Source of the DNA: Firmicutes bacterium UBA4981
GTDB lineage: Bacteria > Bacillota > SHA-98 > UBA4971
NCBI GenBank assembly: GCA_002398515.1
Contig: DGZL01000028.1
Span: 1-5,114, forward strand
DNA length: 5,114 bases
Direction of reading: 5' to 3'
The notes under the pieces: model-generated
Told to the model about the DNA's origin: nothing
Seen by the model: the letters and a program-made list of their open reading frames with translations, nothing else
The model's database searches: none
Shown: one piece after another, positions 1 to 5,114 of the stretch
How positions within the stretch are numbered: position 1 is the first letter of the stretch
Layout of the letters: each line of letters opens with the position of its first letter
Position numbers and translations under genes: made by a program

Positions 1-28
1 CCTGATATCTTCCCGCCCTCGAGAACAG

Positions 29-1675
29 TCATGTTGACCCCCTCTTCCCAGGGCTGCCGGAAATCTTGTTTTCTTGAGTCTTAGATGCCCTTGGCATAAG
101 GCCTCGAGATTGTCTCCTAAGGTCACTCTTTCCTGTAAACTCCGGACGAGTATCCATTGCCCACCATGGAAGTCTAATAAGGGCATCTTTCAGGTCAGAT
201 ACAACAACCGGCGCAATAGGTTCTAGGAAGGGAACACCGAATGAGCGAAGCGAAGATACATGAATAACCACAACTGAGAACCCAAATACAACTCCAAATA
301 AGCCTAGTGTTCCTGCGAGTAGGATCATGGGAAAGCGAAGCAGCCTTACAGCAATGGAAAGGCTGAAAATTGGTGTGACAAATGATGCAATTGCTGTTAA
401 GGCAACAACGATTATCATGGCAGATGAAACCAGGCCTGCGCGAACCGCGGCTTCTCCCAGGATTAGAACGCCTACTATACTAATGGCAGGTCCATAGATT
501 TTTGGAAGTCTAACCGCAGCCTCTCGTAATATCTCGAAGGCCACCTCCATGAGAAGGGCTTCGAATACGGCAGGGAAAGGGACTCCTTCCCGCTGAGCCG
601 CTATAGCAAGAACCAGAGGGGTAGGAAGCATCTCCTGGTGAAATGTGGTAACCGACACGTACAACGCCGGAAGCAAGAGTGCGATGAGGAAAGAGGCCCA
701 CCTGAGCAGTCTCACGGCAGACGCGATAAAGTAACGCTCGTAATAATCCTCAGGCGAGGTAAGAAACATCAAGAATGTGACCGGGGCAATAAGGACAAAA
801 GGTGTGCCGTCTGTAAGTATTGCAATCCTTCCTTCAAAGAGCGCGCCTGTTACTCTGTCAGGCCTTTCTGTACGAAGAATGGTGGGAAACGGCGAAAGAG
901 GCGCATCCTCAAGGTATTCCTCCAGTTCACCGCTTTCCTGGATGCTGTCTACATCAATCCTCGTAATTCTATCCCTGGCCTCTTGGACTACTTTGTCGTT
1001 GGCGATGCCTTTGATATAGGCAATTGCCACTTGGGTACGACTGACCCTCCCGACGGTGAATTCCTTGATCCAAAGTCGTGGATCTCTGATCCTCCTCCTA
1101 AGCAGGCTGGTATTCGTCCGCAGGACCTCAGTAAAGCCTTCCCTAGGCCCACGAATGACCACTTCGCTCTGAGGCTCCTCAACACCGCGCTTCTCAAACC
1201 CTCGCACATCGCAAACGAACGCTTCAGAGCTTCCGTCCACAATTATCCCGCACTTGCCGCCCGCTATGCAATCAAGCAAACCGGCTTTATCGGAAACCTG
1301 CTTTACGTCTGAAAGCAAGATCAGGCGGTCTCTCAACGTCTCTTGGACCTGAATTGAAGACAAGCGTTCTGATTCGAGGATTTCAGAGGTGACCCCTATG
1401 GGCTTGATAATAGCCTCACTGACAAGGACTTTGTCAACCAATCCGTCTATATGAACCACCAACACAGCTATACCCGGGCCGGTCCCGAATCTCACCTTGC
1501 GGACAATGAGGTCGCAACTATTACCGAAAGCATCTCTGATGAGAGCTTCGTTTTCTCGGAGCCTCTTGCTGAGAATAGCATGGGGCGAATTTGGGCAGGC
1601 TCCTTGGTGTGCAATACCCGTCCTTTGTCTTGACAGCAAGCGCTTTAATACTTTCGACAACATACCCGAAGTCAC
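29..1675 (-). CDS. GerA-family spore germination protein, germinant receptor A subunit
   Basis: Integral protein of the spore inner membrane. In this family (GerAA, GerBA, GerKA, SpoVAF) the A subunit works with B and C subunits to sense nutrients and trigger ion and dipicolinate release. The 548 residues comprise a soluble N-terminal half (conserved from about residue 35: LSKRLRENEALIRDAFGNS), the stretch RRRIRDPRLWIKEFTVGRVS at 193-212, and ERPDRVTGALFEGRIAIL at 270-287. Hydrophobic segments follow near 292-305, 326-346, 394-415, 418-436 and 448-474. The hallmark PTPLVLAIAAQREGVPFPAV is at 351-370, followed by EALLMEVAFEILREAAVRLP. A basic 40-residue tail ends the protein. It is longer than the usual ~480-500 residues, with extra sequence at both ends. 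The GTG start is chosen because an in-frame TAA lies two codons upstream and AAGGGG sits 10 bases before it; an ATG at codon 5 (1663) is the alternative. No B or C partner is visible, but the left edge cuts off the next gene. Family is certain; the exact paralogue is not. Confidence 0.95.
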   Translation of the reverse strand: MTSGMLSKVLKRLLSRQRTGIAHQGACPNSPHAILSKRLRENEALIRDAFGNSCDLIVRKVRFGTGPGIAVLVVHIDGLVDKVLVSEAIIKPIGVTSEILESERLSSIQVQETLRDRLILLSDVKQVSDKAGLLDCIAGGKCGIIVDGSSEAFVCDVRGFEKRGVEEPQSEVVIRGPREGFTEVLRTNTSLLRRRIRDPRLWIKEFTVGRVSRTQVAIAYIKGIANDKVVQEARDRITRIDVDSIQESGELEEYLEDAPLSPFPTILRTERPDRVTGALFEGRIAILTDGTPFVLIAPVTFLMFLTSPEDYYERYFIASAVRLLRWASFLIALLLPALYVSVTTFHQEMLPTPLVLAIAAQREGVPFPAVFEALLMEVAFEILREAAVRLPKIYGPAISIVGVLILGEAAVRAGLVSSAMIIVVALTAIASFVTPIFSLSIAVRLLRFPMILLAGTLGLFGVVFGFSVVVIHVSSLRSFGVPFLEPIAPVVVSDLKDALIRLPWWAMDTRPEFTGKSDLRRQSRGLMPRASKTQENKISGSPGKRGST

Positions 1676-1685
1676 GCCTTATCAT

Positions 1686-1691
1686 CCCCTT
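1686..1691 (-). promoter_or_regulatory. Ribosome-binding site of the germination gene, deciding its GTG start
   Basis: AAGGGG on the minus strand, 10 bases before the GTG at 1675. It is too far (22 bases) from the ATG at 1663, which has only a weak AAGG 13 bases ahead. This favours GTG. Its first three bases belong to the 3' arm of the hairpin at 1689-1705. Confidence 0.6.
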
Positions 1692-1705
1692 GAGCTTCCC
1701 TCAAG
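1689..1705 (-). promoter_or_regulatory. Small perfect hairpin overlapping the germination-gene ribosome-binding site
   Basis: On the minus strand CTTGAG, a five-base loop GGAAG, then CTCAAG: a perfect 6-bp stem. The 3' arm contains the AAG of the AAGGGG ribosome-binding site. No U-run follows, so it is not a terminator. It might lower translation initiation, but a 6-bp stem of this composition is only modestly stable and could be chance. Confidence 0.35.
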
Positions 1706-1757
1706 AATCCTGACTATCTAGGTCTGTCTCGAGGGCTGTCTCCAGGATTTCAATGGG

Positions 1758-1812
1758 TATTGTTGCCTCCTATGGGAGATCCTATCCCCATGGCAATTAA
1801 CGTGGCACAATA
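1758..1812 (-). promoter_or_regulatory. Nested inverted repeat, possible structured leader of the germination gene
   Basis: On the minus strand an outer stem pairs TATTGTGCC (1812-1804) with GGCaACAATA (1767-1758), nine pairs with one bulged A. Inside it, ATGGG-GAT (1791-1784) pairs with ATC-t-CCCAT (1780-1772) around the loop AGG, eight pairs with one bulge. A further two pairs are possible between CC 1793-1792 and GG 1770-1769. The AGGAGG at 1771-1766 would be buried in these stems. On the plus strand the 3' arm is followed by GG and five Ts, resembling a terminator, but no plus-strand gene reads into it. No known riboswitch class was recognised. Confidence 0.4.
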
Positions 1813-1934
1813 GGTTTTTCGTGGCGTCGGACTCTCAAGCCCTTTTACGTTCAGGCTGTTTCGCGCTTAGTTTCCTTCGAGAATACGCCCGCCAATCCGG
1901 TTTGCCATTGAAATAACACTGTCAGAGAAGGGAT

Positions 1935-2192
1935 TTATCCGGATTCGGCATTCTCGCCCTTTTCTTTTGTGGAAATGAGATTCACGGAGCGTGAAGGGGT
2001 TATCGTGGATATTGCATGCTTGTAGATAAGGTCTTGACGTGTACCGTCAGTGACAACTACCGTGAAGTTGTCAAATCCCGTAATCATCCCTTTTATCTGA
2101 TAACCATTAAGTAAGTAGACGGTAACTGCAATACTCTGGGAGCAAAGAGACTCGAGGAATCTGTCCTGAAGGTTTTGGGTCAGCTTATTCAC
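1935..2192 (-). CDS. hfq: RNA chaperone Hfq
   Basis: Cytoplasmic Sm-like protein that forms a hexameric ring and binds small RNAs and mRNAs. The 85 residues are a full Hfq core plus a short acidic tail. N-terminal helix: LQDRFLESL (8-16). Sm1: VTVYLLNGYQIKGMITGFDNF (23-43). Sm2: the signature YKHAIST (57-63), whose K58-H59 line the proximal uridine-binding pore with Q9 and F43. The distal face has Y26, Y31 and Q32, matching the Gram-positive pattern rather than the Y25/I30/K31 of E. coli. Oddly, the rim segment after the helix reads CSQS (17-20), where E. coli has RRER and B. subtilis RKEN, so the basic patch is missing. The start is GTG, 11 bases after AGAGGGGG. The gene sits 76 bases downstream of miaA, the common arrangement in many bacteria, and is probably co-transcribed with it. 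Confidence 0.98.
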   Translation of the reverse strand: MNKLTQNLQDRFLESLCSQSIAVTVYLLNGYQIKGMITGFDNFTVVVTDGTRQDLIYKHAISTITPSRSVNLISTKEKGENAESG

Positions 2193-2203
2193 CGTGCTTG
2201 ACG

Positions 2204-2212
2204 CCCCCTCTT
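2204..2212 (-). promoter_or_regulatory. Ribosome-binding site of hfq, supporting a GTG start
   Basis: AAGAGGGGG on the minus strand ends 11 bases before the GTG at 2192. The first in-frame ATG inside the gene would remove the conserved N-terminal helix, so GTG is the start. The site overlaps a run of A-R-N triplets (AGC AAC AAG AGG, 2218-2207). Confidence 0.75.
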
Positions 2213-2221
2213 GTTGCTGTG

Positions 2222-2247
2222 GCTTCTCAACCCTTTGCTTGAAAAGC
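2222..2247 (-). promoter_or_regulatory. Hairpin in the miaA-hfq gap, upstream of the hfq ribosome-binding site
   Basis: On the minus strand GCTTTTCAA (2247-2239), loop GCAAAGGG, then TTGAGAAGC (2230-2222): nine pairs including one T-G (U-G) wobble. GCT/AGC (2250-2248 with 2218-2216) could add three pairs after a bulge. It starts 21 bases after the miaA stop and ends 9 bases before the hfq ribosome-binding site. No U-run follows, so it is not a standard terminator. It may be a processing or stability element, or part of hfq translational control. Confidence 0.45.
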
Positions 2248-2268
2248 AGCTCATTGATTCATTGCTTT

Positions 2269-3276
2269 CTACATAGCTGCCATTTTCCCTTTGGTTAAAG
2301 CTAGAATACACGTTAAAACTTCTTCTTTCGATTCAAAAAGCCCTATGTCAAGCCACTCGATGCGCGGATCAGCTCTGAACCAAGTAAGTTGCCTTTTGGC
2401 ATATCTTCTTGTATCTCTCTTGATAAGCTCCACTGCTTCTTCAAGAGAACATTCACCTTTGAGATGCCGCACGATCTCTTTGTATCCCAGGGCTTGCCCG
2501 GAAGTCAATGTCCTCTTGTATCCCTGCTCCAAAAGCCTCCTGGTCTCCTCCACCAGGCCTAGCTCAATCATCTTGTCGCATCGCTTGTCTATTCTCTCAT
2601 ATAACTTCTGCCTCTCACGAACCAAGCCCACCATGACCAGTCTGTCAAAACGCGCTCTTTTTTTCCTTCGCCCCTCCTGCCACAGCTCTGAAATGGGACG
2701 ACCTGTAGTGATATACACCTCGAGCGCTCGGATAATTCGTCTTGTATCATTATGGTGGATCTTTTTGGCAGCTTGAGGATCCACCTCTTCAAGCCTGGCG
2801 TAGAGCGCGTCTTGTCCCTCCTGGACAGCTTGTTTCTCCAAGGATTCTCTGATCTCCGGAGAAGCGCCTTCCCAGGGGAATAGAAACCCGTCCGTTATTG
2901 CTTTGATGTAGAGGCCTGTCCCGCCCACTAGAACCGGAATTCGGCCTCGCGAAGCAATATCTGAAATCGCAGCTTTAGCTAGTTCTTGAAATCTCGCAAC
3001 ATTGAAGTCTTCATCCGGAGTCACAACGTCAATAAGGTGATGAGGCACTGTCTTCCTCTCTATGACGCCAGGTTTTGCAGTTCCGATGTCCATATACTTA
3101 TATACCTGCATGGAATCACAGGACACTATCTCACCGTCAAGCTGCTTGGCAACGCCGATAGATATGTCGGTCTTTCCTACTGCAGTAGGACCTGTGATCA
3201 CCACAAGCCAGTCAGGCGCAGCTAGATTCCCTACCTGATTTTGCGGATTTCTTTCTTGATCCGTTGAAGCGCTCAC
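2269..3276 (-). CDS. miaA: tRNA dimethylallyltransferase MiaA
   Basis: Transfers a dimethylallyl group from DMAPP to N6 of A37 in tRNAs reading UNN codons, the first step toward ms2i6A, in the cytoplasm. The 335 residues carry the whole family signature: P-loop GPTAVGKT (29-36), CDSMQVYKYMDIGTAKP (53-69) with the catalytic Asp54, PHHLID (78-83), GGTGLYIKA (118-126) with Thr120, HHNDTRRIIRALEV (174-187), TSGQALGYKE (258-267) and YAKRQLTWFR (292-301). It is about 20 residues longer than E. coli or B. subtilis MiaA because of a polar, Asn/Gln-rich N-terminus before the first beta strand. The GTG start is the first possible: a TAA lies in frame not far upstream, and GAGGGA is 12 bases ahead, slightly long. 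Internal GTG codons 25 and 26 are an alternative but lie too close to the P-loop and lack a ribosome-binding site. It follows mutL by 129 bases and precedes hfq, so probably one operon. Confidence 0.98.
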   Translation of the reverse strand: MSASTDQERNPQNQVGNLAAPDWLVVITGPTAVGKTDISIGVAKQLDGEIVSCDSMQVYKYMDIGTAKPGVIERKTVPHHLIDVVTPDEDFNVARFQELAKAAISDIASRGRIPVLVGGTGLYIKAITDGFLFPWEGASPEIRESLEKQAVQEGQDALYARLEEVDPQAAKKIHHNDTRRIIRALEVYITTGRPISELWQEGRRKKRARFDRLVMVGLVRERQKLYERIDKRCDKMIELGLVEETRRLLEQGYKRTLTSGQALGYKEIVRHLKGECSLEEAVELIKRDTRRYAKRQLTWFRADPRIEWLDIGLFESKEEVLTCILALTKGKMAAM

Positions 3277-3288
3277 AAAACCAACACA

Positions 3289-3294
3289 TCCCTC
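3289..3294 (-). promoter_or_regulatory. Probable ribosome-binding site of miaA
   Basis: GAGGGA on the minus strand, 12 bases before the GTG at 3276. The spacing is longer than ideal, but no better site or start codon is available before the P-loop. Confidence 0.45.
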
Positions 3295-3351
3295 ATTTTG
3301 ACATTACCCAAATCCTCTGGTTATGTTTCTCTTCATTCAGTCTCAATTAGT

Positions 3352-3383
3352 GGCACAGCGTCGAACTCCGATTTTCGACTGCC
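3352..3383 (-). promoter_or_regulatory. Hairpin in the mutL-miaA gap
   Basis: On the minus strand GGCA-GTCGAA (3383-3374), loop AATCGGAG, then TTCGAC (3365-3360), a four-base bulge GCTG, and TGCC (3355-3352). That gives a perfect 6-bp inner stem and a 4-bp outer stem. It begins 22 bases after the mutL stop. No U-run follows on either strand, so it is not a typical intrinsic terminator. It could mark an RNA processing site or attenuate transcription between mutL and miaA. The rest of this 129-base gap shows nothing else that could be supported. Confidence 0.45.
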
Positions 3384-3405
3384 GCTTCTACCTAGTATTC
3401 CTTCA

Positions 3406-5114
3406 TTACTTCCTCCGAAAGGCCCGCTCCAGTTCATCCCGGCTTATCCTGAGGAGAGTCGGACGCCCATGGGGACATGAGTAGGGATCCGAAGCAGTTG
3501 CAAGATCGGAGAGAAGCTTCCGAGCTTCCCCGGGCTCTAACCTGTCACGGGCTTTTACAACAGCCTTACACGCAAGCTCAGCTGCGACACGTCCCAATAG
3601 GCCTTCTATCCCATCTGTCGCCTTAACGCCGTCTATACCTGAAGATACTTCGTCAGCGAATAGCTCAATCGCAGAAGACACAGCGCCAATTGGATCAGTC
3701 CCGCGAAACGCAGTAAGCGCGGAAGGCACGCTTCTGAGAAGCAAGGATGACGGACCGAATTCCTCAAGGATGATACCTATTCCGGCTAACTCAGAAAGGT
3801 ACGGCACGACTTCCTGAACCACACCCGGCGCAAATTCCAGGGACTGTGGGATTAGAGTTTGCGTGTTTACATAAGTGCCTTCAGTCAGCCCCTTTAGGAT
3901 CTCTTCGTATATTATACGCTCATGGGCGGCATGCTGATCGATAATCACCAGATCCTCGCTGTCTTCAGCCAGGATATACGTATCTTTAAAGATTCCGATA
4001 GGCCTGAACCGTCCGCCGGCTGCCTCAGACTGCCAACCCACGGAATAGCGGGCGTGGAAGTCCTCTATCATGCCTGCGCCCGGGAGGCCCATGTCTCGCG
4101 CACCTGCACCCAAAAGGCAGATGCCTCCTTTGCTATCATCCCTTGGCATCATCATACCCTTGACATCATCTTCGGGACCGCTGCCGCCCTGTTCCATCCC
4201 CCATCCGAGGCCAGGCGCAACCCCTCTTGACCTCAGCGCAGATGAGACAGCTTGTGCTACAAGCCTGAAAACATCATGGTTCTTTGAGAATCTGACTTCC
4301 CTTTTTGCAGGATGGACATTCACATCCACAGATACAGGATTAGTCAGTATCCATAGGAAAATTGCAGGATAGCGCCGCATCGGGAGTCTCCTCCCGTAGA
4401 CATTCTCAATCGTCCTGGTAAGGACAGGAACAACACAAGGCCTGCCGTTGACAAACACATGTTGCATGTCACGCCTTGTCCTTGAGACGTCAGGAGGACT
4501 GATGAATCCCTCAATGTGAGTATCTCCGGATCCTGCAGCAATAGGCAGCAGACCTTTCACAATCTCTGTGCCGTAGACTGAAGCAATGGTATTACGCATG
4601 TCGCCTTGGCCTTGGGAAACAAATACCACCTTACCGTCGCATATAAGGCGGAACCTGACATTCGGTTGAGCGAGGGCCAATCTTGCCACTGTATCGCGTA
4701 TATGTCCCGCTTCCGTAGACGGACTTCGCTGAAACTTACGCCTGGCAGGAGTATTATAGAATAAGTCCCGGCATACAACGGTTGACCCAACTTGCCGAGG
4801 ATGGTTTTCCTCGGAGATAAGAGACCCTCCGTCAAACACGATTTTAGTCCCTATCGGATCCTGTTTGCGGCAAGTGGTAACCTCTGTCCGAGATACCGCA
4901 GCTATACTGGGAAGCGCTTCCCCGCGGAATCCCATGCTCAGCACAGTCAAGAGATCATCTGCTGTCCTTATCTTGCTGGTAGCGTGCCGCATGAAAGCAA
5001 GACGCAAATCACCGGGACTCATACCTCTCCCATTGTCAGATACCTTAATGAATGTCCCGGGCGGTCCCTCGGTCTCAACGATAATCTCAGTTGCCCCGGC
5101 ATCAATGGCGTTTT
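3406..5114 (-). CDS. mutL: DNA mismatch repair endonuclease MutL (5' end cut off by window edge)
   Basis: Couples mismatch recognition by MutS to strand removal; this type nicks the new strand itself. In total 568 codons are visible, and by comparison with E. coli about 32 are missing, giving roughly 600 residues. Numbering from the first complete codon: NAIDAGA (1-7) begins with the Mg-binding Asn of the GHKL ATPase, while the catalytic Glu four residues earlier lies outside. Then DNGRG (26-30), RHATSKI (42-48), GFRGEAL (61-67), YNTPARRKF (119-127), FVNGR (220-224) and VNVHPAKREVRF (264-275). After a Gly/Met/Asp-rich linker, the C-terminal domain has DQHAAHERIIYE (392-403), the DQHA-x2-E-x4-E metal motif, plus ACK (514-516) and CPHGRP (546-551), all needed for nuclease activity. 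E. coli MutL lacks these, so the host probably does not use MutH/Dam-directed repair. The frame is open through 5022, so the ATG there (GRGM in the ATPase fold) is internal, not a start. mutS is usually just upstream, outside the window. Confidence 0.98.
   Translation of the reverse strand, partial: NAIDAGATEIIVETEGPPGTFIKVSDNGRGMSPGDLRLAFMRHATSKIRTADDLLTVLSMGFRGEALPSIAAVSRTEVTTCRKQDPIGTKIVFDGGSLISEENHPRQVGSTVVCRDLFYNTPARRKFQRSPSTEAGHIRDTVARLALAQPNVRFRLICDGKVVFVSQGQGDMRNTIASVYGTEIVKGLLPIAAGSGDTHIEGFISPPDVSRTRRDMQHVFVNGRPCVVPVLTRTIENVYGRRLPMRRYPAIFLWILTNPVSVDVNVHPAKREVRFSKNHDVFRLVAQAVSSALRSRGVAPGLGWGMEQGGSGPEDDVKGMMMPRDDSKGGICLLGAGARDMGLPGAGMIEDFHARYSVGWQSEAAGGRFRPIGIFKDTYILAEDSEDLVIIDQHAAHERIIYEEILKGLTEGTYVNTQTLIPQSLEFAPGVVQEVVPYLSELAGIGIILEEFGPSSLLLRSVPSALTAFRGTDPIGAVSSAIELFADEVSSGIDGVKATDGIEGLLGRVAAELACKAVVKARDRLEPGEARKLLSDLATASDPYSCPHGRPTLLRISRDELERAFRRK

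Larger units (their letters stand above)
1676..1934. other. 259-base gap between hfq and the germination gene
   Basis: No gene of normal size is present on either strand. Very short open frames occur: ATG at 1908 to TAA at 1867 (14 codons with stop, no good ribosome-binding site), ATG at 1791 to a TGA after 13 codons, and TTG at 1753 to TAG at 1718 behind AGGAGG. None can be called real. The gap contains the nested inverted repeat at 1758-1812, a direct repeat at 1724-1742 and the hairpin at 1689-1705. I found no sigma-A or sigma-G promoter with both boxes well matched and well spaced, and no intrinsic terminator for hfq on its own strand. A promoter for the spore gene would be expected here from the biology of the family. 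Confidence 0.6.

Noticed and set aside
638..1312. Long plus-strand open frame (224 codons) opposite the germination gene
   Set aside because: It is fully antisense to a well-supported GerA-family gene, its translation is rich in Arg, Lys and Cys with no recognisable motif, and it has no convincing ribosome-binding site. It is a shadow frame.
1758..1820. Intrinsic terminator on the plus strand (stem followed by GGTTTTTC)
   Set aside because: The stem and short T-run are real, but no plus-strand gene ends here. The arms have bulges and the T-run is separated by GG. It is better described as the nested inverted repeat.
2291..2776. Plus-strand open frame (161 codons) opposite miaA
   Set aside because: It lies inside miaA, whose motifs are all intact, and the product is Ser/Leu-rich low-information sequence typical of an antisense frame.
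3276..3299. Seven-codon leader frame (ATG at 3299) whose TGA overlaps the miaA GTG
   Set aside because: The start/stop overlap GTGA suggests coupling, but the mini-frame has no ribosome-binding site near its ATG and is too short to distinguish from chance.
3325..3352. Possible sigma-A promoter before miaA (TTGAGA with CATAAC)
   Set aside because: The -10 candidate is only a partial match and the spacing is 15 bases; a 17-base spacing gives TAACCA, a poor -10.
3922..4372. Two plus-strand frames opposite the mutL linker
   Set aside because: They overlap each other and mutL. Their Pro/Ser-rich composition mirrors the Gly-rich linker on the other strand.
5020..5022. ATG at 5022 as the start of mutL
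   Set aside because: It falls within the ATPase motif DNGRGM; the frame continues open to the window edge and encodes NAIDAGAT, so the true start lies outside the window.

Overview
The window is a stretch of a spore-forming Firmicute (Bacillota) chromosome, roughly half G+C by eye, probably from the clostridial side of the phylum. Two things point there. A GerA-family spore germination protein is present. The gene order mutL-miaA-hfq is the conserved DNA-repair / tRNA-modification / RNA-chaperone block of many Firmicutes. The species cannot be told from the sequence alone.

All four genes lie on the minus strand, so transcription runs from high to low coordinates. First is mutL (3406-5114), entering from the right edge without its first ~32 codons. 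Next come miaA (2269-3276) after a 129-base gap, hfq (1935-2192) after a 76-base gap, and the A subunit of a GerA-type germinant receptor (29-1675) after a longer 259-base gap. Only 28 bases follow the gerA stop, so its downstream neighbours are unseen. The plus strand holds no convincing gene. There are no tRNA or rRNA genes, CRISPR arrays, transposase genes or prophage genes.

The first three genes serve core information processing. MutL is the endonuclease type of mismatch-repair protein (DQHA-x2-E-x4-E, ACK and CPHGRP motifs present). MiaA prenylates A37 of tRNAs. Hfq is the hexameric Sm-like RNA chaperone. The germination gene has an unrelated role in the dormant spore. Its larger upstream gap suggests separate control, although no promoter could be assigned with confidence.

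Each intergenic gap contains an inverted repeat able to fold in the mRNA (3352-3383, 2222-2247, 1758-1812 and 1689-1705). None is followed by a U-run on the coding strand, so none looks like a standard intrinsic terminator. All three complete genes start with GTG. The points most worth a second look are: an Hfq whose rim lacks the basic residues seen in most homologues, an A-R-N triplet tract overlapping the hfq ribosome-binding site, and a nested foldable element with a buried AGGAGG in the hfq-gerA gap. I see no clearly new multi-gene system here.
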